This document shows, piece by piece, positions 24,819 to 33,043 of a stretch of DNA of 64,000 nucleotides. How positions within the stretch are numbered: the stretch's first letter is position 1; each line of letters starts with the position of its first letter. The notes below the pieces were generated by a model. The model had not been told where the DNA came from. It was given only the letters and a program-made list of their open reading frames with translations, and did not search any database. The DNA lies in NCBI GenBank assembly GCA_016937975.1, contig JAFGVN010000114.1, positions 1-64,000 on the forward strand. The letters are read 5' to 3'. The translations under genes and the position numbers were made by a program. The DNA is from Clostridia bacterium (GTDB lineage Bacteria > Bacillota > Clostridia > Peptostreptococcales > Acidaminobacteraceae).

Positions 24819-25167
24819 TTGCAACCTCCTTTGAATAATCAACATCATATATACCTAGAATTTCAATAGTTCCTTGTTCTTTTGACAGTTCAACAACTGC
24901 ACAAAATTGCATATTGATGTAATCTTCAGGACTATGTGGTTCAAATAATTCGCTAAAACCCAAAGCTCGATGTAACTGCTTATAAATCGATTCAACCCTT
25001 TCTTCATCTACAAGTTCATAAATAAATGTAAATAGTGGGTCTTTAGAGTAAAGCTCCAGACATACTATTGGTTTTTCTTCATCTTCAACAATATCACCAT
25101 AATAGGCATTGGTTATATTAAGGCAAACGGATAGGATTTCTTTTTTACTTTGACTTATTTTTTTCAT
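24811..25167 (-). CDS. Hypothetical protein, 118 aa, in DUF927 operon
   Basis: 118 residues from MKKISQSKKEILSVCLN, where AGGGAAAAT precedes the ATG; 31 upstream in-frame codons have no site. The product is acidic and cytosolic, with no motif I know. Its end overlaps the start of the helicase-like gene by 8 bp. It could be a loader or accessory protein for that helicase, judged only from the coupling. Confidence 0.6.
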   Translation of the reverse strand: MKKISQSKKEILSVCLNITNAYYGDIVEDEEKPIVCLELYSKDPLFTFIYELVDEERVESIYKQLHRALGFSELFEPHSPEDYINMQFCAVVELSKEQGTIEILGIYDVDYSKEVANG

Positions 25168-25288
25168 ATTTTCCCTGTTTCCCTGTCTTTTTTTCGTAAG
25201 GCAAATCCACTGTTGAGGGGAAAAAGGAGGATTCCCCTCAACCTTTAGGATATTGCACAACCTAGGGATTTGTATCCCAAAGTCGAGG

Positions 25289-25939
25289 TTATTTGATCTT
25301 CACGTAAGCAGCATCAGCTTCTTTGTCATATCTGACTTCACCGAATGTTCTACATGTTCTTCCATTGGAATAGTCTAGTTTAAAATGTTTAGCAATTTCT
25401 TCGACTAATTCAGCGGAATAGACAACATAATTCTTGCCACGTTTCCTCAATCTAAAAGAATTATCTTCACTTGTTTTTGGACATGTTAGCATAAGTTCAG
25501 TTTCGCTCTTGTTAAACACAATCTCATTGGAAGCATTAATGCTATCAATTAATTCATTCTTAATCAGAAGGCACTTTGTATTGTCTTCTGGATTAACAAT
25601 ACTTAACAGACCACTATCACCAGCTATGCCAGACTTTTGTTTTGCTTTAACAGAAACGAACACGGGCGCTTTATCAGCTTGAACTAAAGAGCTATCAAAA
25701 CCTTCTTTTTTCAGTTCATTGTCTTGAACATCCATATTTTTACTTGATTCAATGACATCTGGTTCAGTATCACTTTCTCTTTGGTTTTCAATTTCCTCAG
25801 AATTGTTTTCATTAAAGGTTTCAATGACTGCTGTTTTATCAACCATTGCATCAATTGCAATGGTTGAATCATTTGAGTTAACTTCTGTTGAAGTTTTTTC
25901 TACTTTACCTTTAGTAAGTGATGGTTTGTTAATTGGCAT
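25289..25939 (-). CDS. Hypothetical protein with acidic disordered N-terminus
   Basis: 216 residues. The first 110 are Glu/Asn/Asp/Ser-rich and likely unstructured (NENNSEEIENQRESDTEPD). The C-terminal half looks folded: ETELMLTCPKTSEDNSFRL and FKLDYSNGRTCRTFGEVRYD. GAAAGGGGATAAAAATT precedes the ATG. It lies between the 141-residue and 118-residue genes in the replication operon. An adaptor with a disordered arm is plausible but unproven; no family recognised. Confidence 0.6.
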   Translation of the reverse strand: MPINKPSLTKGKVEKTSTEVNSNDSTIAIDAMVDKTAVIETFNENNSEEIENQRESDTEPDVIESSKNMDVQDNELKKEGFDSSLVQADKAPVFVSVKAKQKSGIAGDSGLLSIVNPEDNTKCLLIKNELIDSINASNEIVFNKSETELMLTCPKTSEDNSFRLRKRGKNYVVYSAELVEEIAKHFKLDYSNGRTCRTFGEVRYDKEADAAYVKIK

Positions 25940-25957
25940 AATTTTTATCCCCTTTCA

Positions 25958-26383
25958 TTATGCAGCCACTTCTGGGCTATATTTTCTAATATTGACGACA
26001 TTAAAGTAAGTACGTTCACCGTCTTGGTATTCTTCAATTTCTGCAAGAACTGTTTCACCAATTAGAACAGACAGATCAAGTTCACCATCTTCATTAACAT
26101 CTAGCTCAAACTCTTCAAGTAAGCTTAAAAACTTACTATCCTCAGTCCAAGCTTCTCTAACGTTATAAGAGTAGCCAAACTTTATGTTCTGATTGACTGG
26201 TCTCAACTTAATGAAATGAAACCATTCATAGCATTGTGTATACTTATAAAATCTTTTTTCTTCTTTGATACCCGTTATAACCAATGGATGAGCTCCAATT
26301 AGATCCTTTGGGTTAAATCTGACTGGAGCATTGCCCCTAGCTTGTGCTCTTAATTGCCTTGCTTTTTCTAAATTCATAATCAT
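25958..26383 (-). CDS. Hypothetical protein, 141 aa, first gene of DUF927 operon
   Basis: 141 residues. AAAGGATT precedes two possible ATGs six bases apart. The sequence RFNPKDLIGAHPLVITGIKE and LIGETVLAEIEEYQDGERTYF suggests a small beta-barrel, possibly an OB-fold as in single-strand binding or accessory replication proteins. It opens the operon that holds the DUF927 helicase-like protein. The fold idea is from pattern only. Confidence 0.55.
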   Translation of the reverse strand: MIMNLEKARQLRAQARGNAPVRFNPKDLIGAHPLVITGIKEEKRFYKYTQCYEWFHFIKLRPVNQNIKFGYSYNVREAWTEDSKFLSLLEEFELDVNEDGELDLSVLIGETVLAEIEEYQDGERTYFNVVNIRKYSPEVAA

Positions 26384-26823
26384 AATCCTTTCGCAAAATA
26401 GTTTGGTTTTTGTTTTCTCAAGCGCTTGTTACATTCATTGTAAGACATTCGATTAGAAAATTTTAGGAAGCGTCCGGACTTTTTATTACCTATAATTTTC
26501 AATCATACGATGCTAAACTGAAGTATCTTAAGAACTTGATGTACTCATTCTATAAGATATGAGGTGAAAGAAATACGAAGTCAAAAGATGACTTACTACT
26601 AATAATTTTCTTTCCAAAATCTGTTTAGCAACCGTTTGATACATTCATAGTACTACTATTGAAAATGGACATCACGTAAGTAAAAAATATAATTACTGGG
26701 TAAAATCTTCTTGAAGTGTATGCTAATATATAAGATTAACTATGCATAAGAAACTCATTGTCTTTGAACCAGCAAATCTGGAAGTATTGAATACAATTAT
26801 AAATCTTTATTTCCGCACACAAA
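26384..26823. other. Intergenic region, promoter side of DUF927 operon
   Basis: Some 440 bp with no ORF having a ribosome binding site. A short GC-rich spot (AAGCGTCCGGACTT, with the palindrome GTCCGGAC) near 26470 stands out from AT-rich DNA and could be a regulator site. The stretch presumably contains the operon promoter and possibly an origin of replication, since both flanking units are replication-like, but no iteron array is visible. Confidence 0.4.
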
Positions 26824-26849
26824 AAAACAGGCTGTTTTATAGCCTGTTC
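26824..26849 (-). terminator. Terminator of the 332-aa gene
   Basis: AACAGGCT and AGCCTGTT form an 8-bp stem around GTTTTAT. The plus-strand A-run before it becomes TTTTTT after it on the minus strand. It starts 6 bp past the stop codon of the gene at 26855. Confidence 0.85.
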
Positions 26850-26854
26850 CATGA

Positions 26855-27853
26855 TTATCTATATTCTTCTAAGTACTTATAGAATCTCTCAAACTCATCA
26901 GTTTTTTGATTCTTGTTGTCATAATCTCTTTCATTTATCTCTTTCAAAATCATATCAAGTCTGTTACTAATCTTACTGAGAACCTCAAACCGTTCTTTAC
27001 CAGAAATGCTATTGATGATTTCTTCAATTTCTCTTTTAATGTTTTCGTCAAATGCATAATCTAATGATTTTATCATGCGGTTATAGAATGCATATGACTC
27101 ATTAATATCAGTAATTTCAACTACATTGATATTGTGTTTATTTTGCTCAATCAACTTCCTCAAGAATCCTTTATCATACGTCATTTCTATAAGAAGTGCT
27201 CTTAGAAACATGACATCATGAATTGTTAAGTTTAACTTGTTTCTAGTATTTTTATTCCGTTTGTATTTTATCGTCGTCAAATAATCAGTTATTTGATCAA
27301 AGAAAGATTCTAGAGTCTTATTACTGGCAACAACTAATATTTTTTGCCCATTTGGTCCTATTCGATATTCTTTTACCTTGTTTTCATCATCTTTCGCTGA
27401 ATAATCAGAGGATTCTTCTAATATATCTTCAAACAGTTTATTTTTAGTCAAAACCGGCGATGTAATTTCATGAACAAGACTTAAATTAATGTAATTCAAA
27501 ATCTCAATAGTATCTTTATCATCACTAATAGCATATGTCTGTTGCAAACGATTATAAAAGTCTCTTGCTAATTGATGTATTTTTTCAAGATTATTATTTT
27601 CAGTTAGCAAGTTGCGCTTACCTTTAATAAGATAACTCATAAAGAAGTCACTATACGTTTCATGTATCAGTTGTACAAAAAAATCTGCTTCCACCTTGCT
27701 AAATTCATGTTCAACGTCATCTTTAATCTTCATCTTAGCTTTTTCTACTAGGATTTTTTTGACTTTCTCGTATTGTTTCTTTACTTCATCCTTTGTCCTT
27801 CCAGTCTTATTCGCCGCTTGTTGATAAATATCTTCCATAGTGAATAATTCCAT
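26855..27853 (-). CDS. Hypothetical helical protein, 332 aa
   Basis: 332 residues from the ATG after GGAGGTAAAATAT. The product is almost wholly helical and highly charged (KTGRTKDEVKKQYEKVKKIL near the start; IEEIINSISGKERFEVLSKI near the end). The middle IGPNGQKILVVASNKTLES breaks the helix pattern. No membrane segment or catalytic motif is visible. It is a single-gene transcript between the DUF927 operon and a Mor-like gene. I do not recognise the family. Confidence 0.6.
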   Translation of the reverse strand: MELFTMEDIYQQAANKTGRTKDEVKKQYEKVKKILVEKAKMKIKDDVEHEFSKVEADFFVQLIHETYSDFFMSYLIKGKRNLLTENNNLEKIHQLARDFYNRLQQTYAISDDKDTIEILNYINLSLVHEITSPVLTKNKLFEDILEESSDYSAKDDENKVKEYRIGPNGQKILVVASNKTLESFFDQITDYLTTIKYKRNKNTRNKLNLTIHDVMFLRALLIEMTYDKGFLRKLIEQNKHNINVVEITDINESYAFYNRMIKSLDYAFDENIKREIEEIINSISGKERFEVLSKISNRLDMILKEINERDYDNKNQKTDEFERFYKYLEEYR

Positions 27854-27966
27854 ATATTTTACCTCCATTCAAGTTATTTTAACTAATTATCTCAAATACA
27901 CGAATTTCAAACAACCACAATAGCAAAAAAAAAAATACACTCACTCAATGCGAATGTATTCTTTCA

Positions 27967-28236
27967 TTATTTCTCAGCTTCTTTTATCAACGTCCTAATC
28001 CATCTCTCGGAATACTCGTATTTCTTAGCAAGGGTTTTAACATCAATCCCATTATTGTATTCCTCGACCAGACGTTGTTTTATATACTCTTTAGAAAATA
28101 TCCTTGTTGGAAAGACGACTTGTAACCCACGATAATGCTTATAGACTTTGAGTGTAGTCTCGATACCGAGATTTTCTGCAAAGTCTCTGTAAATCCCACT
28201 AAAATGCTCTATTTTGTATTCTTTGATAAGACCACA
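27967..28236 (-). pseudogene. Mor-family transcription activator-like frame without standard start
   Basis: An 87-codon frame ending at TAA 27967 encodes HFSGIYRDFAENLGIETTLK, then YKHYRGLQVVFP, then VKTLAKKYEYSERWIRTLIK. This matches the Mor/C transcription activator family of phage Mu type: a dimerisation part followed by HTH. The frame is open up to the TAG just before codon CAT at 28242-28244, yet contains no ATG, GTG or TTG before the conserved part. Either translation starts at a rare ATC/ATT codon coupled to the overlapping upstream gene, or a base change has killed the gene. An out-of-frame ATGTGG at 28236 supports a one-base shift. Confidence 0.6.
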
Positions 28237-28238
28237 TC

Positions 28239-28574
28239 CTAAATGCTATCAACTGGCAATAGCGCTTTTTTATGGGTCAAGATGACACGATCCTCTTGAA
28301 GGTCAATCTTGTAGTTCTTCAAATCGTCTTTTGTTACTGCAAGTCCAACTAGTGAAGGAAGTAGGAGTGGCCAAAATAACATTCCGAAGAAAAAACCTGC
28401 TTCTGAACGTTTACGCCACTTCTCTTTGCTCCTGTATTTAGATATTTCCTTTGCCACAGTATCTGCAACTGCGCCCTCAAGTACAATCTTGCCATATTTA
28501 GAGCTTATTGCCTCTGATAAACTCTTTTCATTGTTAACAGTGATGCTCTTGGTTAAATTATAGTGCTTAATCAT
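28239..28574 (-). CDS. Small protein with one hydrophobic segment, 111 aa
   Basis: 111 residues. After a folded start (MIKHYNLTKSITVNNEKSL) comes a basic stretch KYRSKEKWRKR and a hydrophobic segment FFFGMLFWPLLLPSLVGLAV, then a polar end. GGAGGAGCA precedes the ATG. It looks like a small inner-membrane-associated protein typical of mobile elements. It ends where the Mor-like frame begins, so they are likely on one transcript. Confidence 0.6.
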   Translation of the reverse strand: MIKHYNLTKSITVNNEKSLSEAISSKYGKIVLEGAVADTVAKEISKYRSKEKWRKRSEAGFFFGMLFWPLLLPSLVGLAVTKDDLKNYKIDLQEDRVILTHKKALLPVDSI

Positions 28575-28667
28575 TGCTCCTCCTACTGGTTTTTGGTTTT
28601 ATAATACCGTTATTCATTGGATTATTCTTCTGCATACTTCTATGAAATCTACAGTGCTTTATTCCAC

Positions 28668-29006
28668 TTAATATTCACTGGCTAGAAGGTAAGTGATTAC
28701 CTCACCTTCATCGCCATAATCATCTGAAATAACAAAGACTTTCTCACTAACAGCTTCATCAAGCTGAAAGCTCATCTTGCTTTCATGTGGCGGCTCTTCT
28801 TGTGTATGCTTGATTTCTTGATTGGTAATGCCTCCAGACGCTGTCGCTGTCAGTTCGAAAACCTGTAAGTAATCAATTTCAGTACCATTTTGTTTTGATT
28901 TCTTTACATGCTCATCAAGTAAAGTAAATATCATCAGTTGAACTGGTAATGGAATGGTACCTGCAAATCCTTTTGTCATATATGATTTTCCATTAAACTC
29001 ACTCAT
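28668..29006 (-). CDS. DUF960-family protein, copy 2
   Basis: 112 residues from ATG after GGAGGAAAATA; 21 upstream codons have no site. The sequence GFAGTIPLPVQLMIFTLLDE, EIDYLQVFELTA, IKHTQEEP and EKVFVISDDYGDEGEVITYL is clearly of the DUF960 family and is related to copy 1 at 10649-10984. Function is unknown. It lies 2.5 kb downstream of RadC copy 2, with an integrase-domain gene and small peptides between. Confidence 0.8.
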   Translation of the reverse strand: MSEFNGKSYMTKGFAGTIPLPVQLMIFTLLDEHVKKSKQNGTEIDYLQVFELTATASGGITNQEIKHTQEEPPHESKMSFQLDEAVSEKVFVISDDYGDEGEVITYLLASEY

Positions 29007-29073
29007 TATTTTCCTCCGTAAAATTATTCTCATTTTTGATGACTGGATCATACATTTTGGAACATACAAACTT

Positions 29074-29229
29074 TCATTTTGTCTGTTTTTTTCGTTTGGT
29101 TGTCGTTGTGCTTCTTGATTTTGCTTTTGCTATGGCGTAGGAATCCAAGGCAAGAAAAAAACCACTTGAAAACAATTCAAATGGCTTTAATACTTTTTCT
29201 GCTAGAACGATAAATTGTAATGGGTTCAT
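29074..29229 (-). CDS. Small protein, 51 aa, with hydrophobic start and basic tail
   Basis: GAGGTGCAAC precedes an ATG opening 51 codons: MNPLQFIVLAEKVLKPFELF then SSGFFLALDSYAIAKAKSRS and TTTTKRKKQTK. A hydrophobic first half and a Lys/Arg/Thr tail suggest membrane or nucleic-acid contact. It follows the 25-codon gene by 9 bp. Not recognised. Confidence 0.5.
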   Translation of the reverse strand: MNPLQFIVLAEKVLKPFELFSSGFFLALDSYAIAKAKSRSTTTTKRKKQTK

Positions 29230-29238
29230 GTTGCACCT

Positions 29239-29316
29239 CTATTTCTCTTTTGTTAAGACCTCAAATATTATGCAGCTGACAATGCCACTGACGAGACCTG
29301 ATATAAATAGTTTCAT
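29239..29316 (-). CDS. Membrane peptide, 25 aa
   Basis: AGGAGAATT lies before the ATG of MKLFISGLVSGIVSCIIFEV then LTKEK. It is one short membrane helix with charged ends, in the size range of type I toxins and small membrane regulators. It is followed by the 51-codon gene. The strong ribosome site argues that it is made. Confidence 0.5.
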   Translation of the reverse strand: MKLFISGLVSGIVSCIIFEVLTKEK

Positions 29317-29324
29317 AATTCTCC

Positions 29325-29756
29325 TTATTTCTTTCTTAAATCAGCTAACATGGTAGAGGTTACACGATATTTGCTGGTATCAACAATTACAGTCTTCATT
29401 ATCTTCAAATCAATACAAAAACGATTATATGACAATAACGAATTTAGTTTAGTGTTTATTGTATTGACTGAGTATTTTGAGTCAATCATGGAAGCTCTAA
29501 ATGCCTCAATATATTCCTCCGTTAATGCCTTTACATCGCCTTTTAATTCATTCTCAACAAAGGATAAATACATGGCAATATTGCGTACATATCCATTCGC
29601 AGTCGTCTTCGTTTTCCCTTCATCTTCAAGATGTTTTCTGTACTTTTCTAGTATCTCATTGATTACTTTGCTTTCCTGCTTTTCATCGTTCACTACTGCC
29701 GACATAGTCGTTGTTTCCTTATTCGTTTCTTGTGTTTTACTTTGTTCTTTCTTCAT
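29325..29756 (-). CDS. Stand-alone SAM-like (integrase core-binding) domain protein
   Basis: 143 residues. After a polar start of some 30 residues comes a phage-integrase SAM-like domain: EILEKYRKHLEDEGKTKTTA, GYVRNIAMYLSFVENEL, YSVNTINTKLNSLLSYNRFC. The catalytic domain that should follow is absent; the frame ends in STMLADLRKK and a different small gene begins 9 bp later. GGATTAAC precedes the ATG. It could be a truncated integrase or a deliberate DNA-binding fragment that occupies recombination sites. It does not resemble the full integrase at 3850 closely. Confidence 0.65.
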   Translation of the reverse strand: MKKEQSKTQETNKETTTMSAVVNDEKQESKVINEILEKYRKHLEDEGKTKTTANGYVRNIAMYLSFVENELKGDVKALTEEYIEAFRASMIDSKYSVNTINTKLNSLLSYNRFCIDLKIMKTVIVDTSKYRVTSTMLADLRKK

Positions 29757-29788
29757 GTTAATCCTCCATTTTTCTTTGCAATATAAAA

Positions 29789-29810
29789 AGAGAAGGGGTT
29801 AGCCTTCTCT
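29789..29810 (-). terminator. Terminator of the transglutaminase-like gene
   Basis: AGAGAAGG (29789-29796) pairs with CCTTCTCT (29803-29810); the minus strand continues TTTTTATATT. It lies 27 bp past the stop of the gene at 29837. Confidence 0.8.
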
Positions 29811-29836
29811 CATTTACAAGTAATATTTTATTAAGC

Positions 29837-31351
29837 TTAATCTTCTATACTGATTAATTTCAAGAAGTCTTTTCTTTCTTGATTATTGAGGTTCCTATTG
29901 TCAACGATATAGGTTGCCCATGTACCTGCCATATCAAAGGCAGAAAAGTCATTTTCTACACCGAGATTGACCAGTATCGCCATAGGGTTGGTAGGGTCAT
30001 ATATGTTGGCACCCATTTTTTCATAATTTAATCTGACCCACTGGTTCCCCACATAGACTTCATTATAGAAATGATCGCCGATCCCATTAAACATCTTTTC
30101 TAGTGCAGTTCTTACTTCAGCATTATCAAGATTTTTTAGGAGTGCTCTTTCGTCTGACATCTCACCATTATATAAAGGAACTTGGAATGTAATTCTTGTT
30201 GGAATACCCAGTGCTCGAAGAATCGTTGTTTGATATGTCGATGACGAAGAACATGAGCCATGTACTTTCTTTTCATACATGGTTTTACCCATTACTAGGT
30301 GGTTGATTACCATTTCCTCAGTCCATGCGCCTTGAGTATATTCATTCCATAAAGAACTACTTTTTAGAACTGGATTCACCTTTGGAATGCCATTATCGAA
30401 ATCAACTAAAAAGTCGGTTGGTCCACCATTAGCAAACTGGGATGTTTTCCATATCCATGGTGCAACTGCCTCAACAACTTCCTTATCTGATTTTAGTGAA
30501 TAATAATCTATCCCATCTTTCTTCAAATCAGTTATGATTTGAGTTCTCAAAGCTTCATCCCAATTTGCTGTGAGTGTCGGCTTTAGTTCTTCCATATCTT
30601 TATAATCATTTAGCCAATTTGCATTCGCTGTAATGGTTTGGTGGTTGGTATTGAATGGATAAATAACAGCTTCGAATACAAGCGTTGTTGCTGTCTCACT
30701 GATGACTTTTATATCTTGGTAGTCATCAGTCATTTGGTCAGAATTAAATGGCTTCATGACCTGCATTTTGGCAGTAATTGTGTATACATTTTCTTTTCGC
30801 TCGTTCCAATCACCATCAGAAATACCGTCACCATCTGTATCTACCTTATTTGGGTCTGTCATATATTTATGTAGTTCATGATAATCGCTTAATCCATCCT
30901 TATCTGTATCCACAAGTCTTAAATCAACAGGTTTAGAAGTAATCATGACTCTTCGCTTGACACCATCCCAACCAACTTCTGCGCCTGTCGCTTCAGATAT
31001 AAACCTAACCGGTACATAAGTCCTACCTTCGATTACAAATGCTGGAACATCCAGTTTAACTTCTTTTCCATTAACCACAGCGACGTCATTATCTAGCTGA
31101 AGCCAGATAGACACACCAGGTGCTTTTCCAGTAATACTTCTATCCACTGGATTCCACCCAACCTCAAGACCCAAACTTTCAAATACAGCTCTAAGTGGCG
31201 CTGTTGTTCTACCACTTACAATTGTCGGGGGATTTTCAAAAGTAACTAGTTTCCCATCAATCTCTACAGTGATGTCCGTGGTTTCTTCTGCATAGGCAAC
31301 TGTACTAAACAGCATGATTGCTATCAGTATCAGGCTGACCAATTTCCTCAT
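29837..31351 (-). CDS. Secreted stalk - EF-hand - transglutaminase-like protein
   Basis: 504 residues from ATG after GGAGGAAAATT. Signal peptide (ends STVAYAEE), then a Cu_amine_oxidN1 stalk (TTAPLRAVFESLGLEVGW, GRTYVPVRFISEATGAEVGW), a thrombospondin-3/dockerin-like calcium loop (DTDKDGLSDYHELHKY, DTDGDGISDGDWNE) and a transglutaminase-like core with Cys in KVHGSCSSSSTYQTTILRAL and His in GDHFYNEVYVGNQW. The third triad residue, normally Asp, is Asn (WVRLNYE), so it may be a weak protease or cross-linker. It acts outside the cell. It is an unusual cargo between RadC copy 2 and the SAM-like gene. Confidence 0.8.
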   Translation of the reverse strand: MRKLVSLILIAIMLFSTVAYAEETTDITVEIDGKLVTFENPPTIVSGRTTAPLRAVFESLGLEVGWNPVDRSITGKAPGVSIWLQLDNDVAVVNGKEVKLDVPAFVIEGRTYVPVRFISEATGAEVGWDGVKRRVMITSKPVDLRLVDTDKDGLSDYHELHKYMTDPNKVDTDGDGISDGDWNERKENVYTITAKMQVMKPFNSDQMTDDYQDIKVISETATTLVFEAVIYPFNTNHQTITANANWLNDYKDMEELKPTLTANWDEALRTQIITDLKKDGIDYYSLKSDKEVVEAVAPWIWKTSQFANGGPTDFLVDFDNGIPKVNPVLKSSSLWNEYTQGAWTEEMVINHLVMGKTMYEKKVHGSCSSSSTYQTTILRALGIPTRITFQVPLYNGEMSDERALLKNLDNAEVRTALEKMFNGIGDHFYNEVYVGNQWVRLNYEKMGANIYDPTNPMAILVNLGVENDFSAFDMAGTWATYIVDNRNLNNQERKDFLKLISIED

Positions 31352-31475
31352 AATTTTCCTCCTCATTTGGTTTAGTGTTTTACTTTCTTATTTCTTGCAA
31401 TAAAATAACTTCCTCAACTAATATTATAACCTTCTTTGTTGGAAGTTTCACACTCAAAGTTCCTATTTCTCAGAT

Positions 31476-31916
31476 TTATAGCTGACTGTTTTCCTTGAAA
31501 CTATAGTAACCATCCTTACCAATAATGATATGATCAAGTAAAGTGATTCCGATTAACTCGCCTGCCTCTTTCAATCTCTTGGTTATTGCATTGTCTTCTT
31601 GGGATGGTTTAGGATTTCCACTTGGATGGTTATGGGCTACCAGTATACTGCCACTGTTAGCTAGGATTGCAGCTTTAAATATTTCTCTTGGATGAACGAT
31701 ACAAGCGCTTAAGGAACCAATAGCCGCTACATACATTTCATTAGGTTGATTCTTTACATCCAAATTAATAACGACCATCATTTCCCTGTCAGAGTCTTCG
31801 ATAAATGTTCTGATAAGCTCAACCGCTTTCTCAGGGGAATTAAGCACTCTTGGTTCATATAAAATTGAACTTTCTCGAACTAGCCTTGTGGTGACCATCT
31901 GCACACGTTTCTTCAT
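31476..31916 (-). CDS. RadC-type JAB/MPN domain protein, copy 2
   Basis: 146 residues from ATG after AAGGTGGTACCT. The JAMM motif is complete: Glu in EDSDREMMVVINL, and HNHPSGNPKPSQEDNAI. It is clearly a paralogue of the copy at 10178-10633 (VHPREIFKAAILANSGSILV against VHPREVFKLAIISNAATIIV). Again the HhH part is absent. It overlaps nothing once this start is used, and follows the 223-residue hypothetical gene by 10 bp. Confidence 0.85.
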   Translation of the reverse strand: MKKRVQMVTTRLVRESSILYEPRVLNSPEKAVELIRTFIEDSDREMMVVINLDVKNQPNEMYVAAIGSLSACIVHPREIFKAAILANSGSILVAHNHPSGNPKPSQEDNAITKRLKEAGELIGITLLDHIIIGKDGYYSFKENSQL

Positions 31917-31926
31917 AGGTACCACC

Positions 31927-32598
31927 TTATGAATCAATCTGATTCAGTAGATTCAGTGGAGTTTCTTCGTATGACATAAATATCTGAATGGCATAATCAC
32001 TCATTTGTATGATTAATGCCGATACCCATGTCTCCCCATTCGCACAATTAATCACTTCAACCGATTCTGCAATAACCTCATCAAGGTCAAGGTAACTGTC
32101 GGTTAGATAATCAGCTATTTCATCATACTTTTTAATGATTAAGGCATAGCCTCCAAGATCGCCATCGACATCTCTAATCTCACCATAATTTTCATCAAGT
32201 ATGCTGAGTACATCCTTCATAGCCTGTATTACTTCTTCTGGAACTGAAATTGCTAAATCATCATGAATGTGGCAACGTTTGATAGCAATATTTTCATTTA
32301 CATGGGGCAGTCGATAGCTTCTCTTCACATCTACAAATGATTCAGGAAAGATGATACACTCTCCTGCTTTGGCATAGTGGGTATCTACTAGTAACTTCGC
32401 CTCATAAAGCCAATCCTTTTCAAGTTGATTTACAATCGTTTCTTCTGATTCACTAGAAAACCATAAATTTATAAAACCTTTTTCTTTCTTGATAGCTTCA
32501 TGAATGCTCAATGGCTGAATGATTTCAAACACACCAGAGAAATCCATATATGCCATAATACCTTGTACCTTAACGATCTGACCTTTCTTATATCGCAT
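31927..32598 (-). CDS. Hypothetical protein, 223 aa, upstream of RadC copy 2
   Basis: 223 residues from the ATG that lies 7 nt after AGGAG; a GTG 6 bp upstream is too close to that site. It begins MRYKKGQIVKVQGIMAYMDF, like a small beta-barrel, and has an acidic helical second half (YDEIADYLTDSYLDLDEVIA). No signal or membrane segment. It is in one operon with RadC copy 2. Not recognised. Confidence 0.6.
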   Translation of the reverse strand: MRYKKGQIVKVQGIMAYMDFSGVFEIIQPLSIHEAIKKEKGFINLWFSSESEETIVNQLEKDWLYEAKLLVDTHYAKAGECIIFPESFVDVKRSYRLPHVNENIAIKRCHIHDDLAISVPEEVIQAMKDVLSILDENYGEIRDVDGDLGGYALIIKKYDEIADYLTDSYLDLDEVIAESVEVINCANGETWVSALIIQMSDYAIQIFMSYEETPLNLLNQIDS

Positions 32599-32713
32599 AG
32601 ACACGCTCCTTTCATTTGGTCTATTGAAATAATATATGGGTCATTTTCTTTTCGGTTCGGAAAAGTTGTGGGCTAGGGTTAGGGTTCTCGACACCAGAAA
32701 ATGCCGTTCTTGC

Positions 32714-32775
32714 GTCTTTCTCGTGCTTCGAGAAGACGAAAAAAGTGGAGCTTTCGAGATGGTCTCGAAAGCTCC
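32714..32775 (-). terminator. Tandem hairpin terminator of the ParA operon
   Basis: GGAGCTTTCGAGA (32747-32759) and TCTCGAAAGCTCC (32763-32775) form a 13-bp stem; on the minus strand ACTTTTTTC follows. Right after the T-run a second hairpin, CGTCTT-CTCG with CGAG-AAGACG (32714-32738), is formed. The first alone is a full terminator; the pair is unusual and may protect the RNA end. Confidence 0.85.
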
Positions 32776-32784
32776 TATGGAGGA

Positions 32785-33042
32785 CTAAAAACGATAGTGA
32801 TTACCGATATACTCTTTTATTGCTGCATTGATAAATTCTGTTTTCCTTTGAATCTTTTGTGCCTTATATAAGCGTTCCATTATCTGATATAAGGGCTTCT
32901 CAATATATGTGGTCATACGCTTGTACTTTTCATCAAAATTTTGACGTTCTTTGACTGGCGTAATAGGTTTCATTGGTTTATCATTACTGCCATTTATCTT
33001 ATTGATTTTACGTTTTGCCTCGTAGACATCGTCTTTATTCAT
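32785..33042 (-). CDS. Ribbon-helix-helix-like partition partner of ParA
   Basis: 85 residues. The basic first half (AKRKINKINGSNDKPMKPIT) is followed by KYKRMTTYIEKPLYQIMERL and KAQKIQRKTEFINAAIKEYI, a ribbon-helix-helix pattern of strand plus two helices. It starts 1 bp from the ParA stop codon. Small RHH proteins encoded after ParA serve as centromere-binding partition proteins and autorepressors. Function is by context and fold pattern. Confidence 0.7.
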   Translation of the reverse strand: MNKDDVYEAKRKINKINGSNDKPMKPITPVKERQNFDEKYKRMTTYIEKPLYQIMERLYKAQKIQRKTEFINAAIKEYIGNHYRF

Positions 33043-33043
33043 A

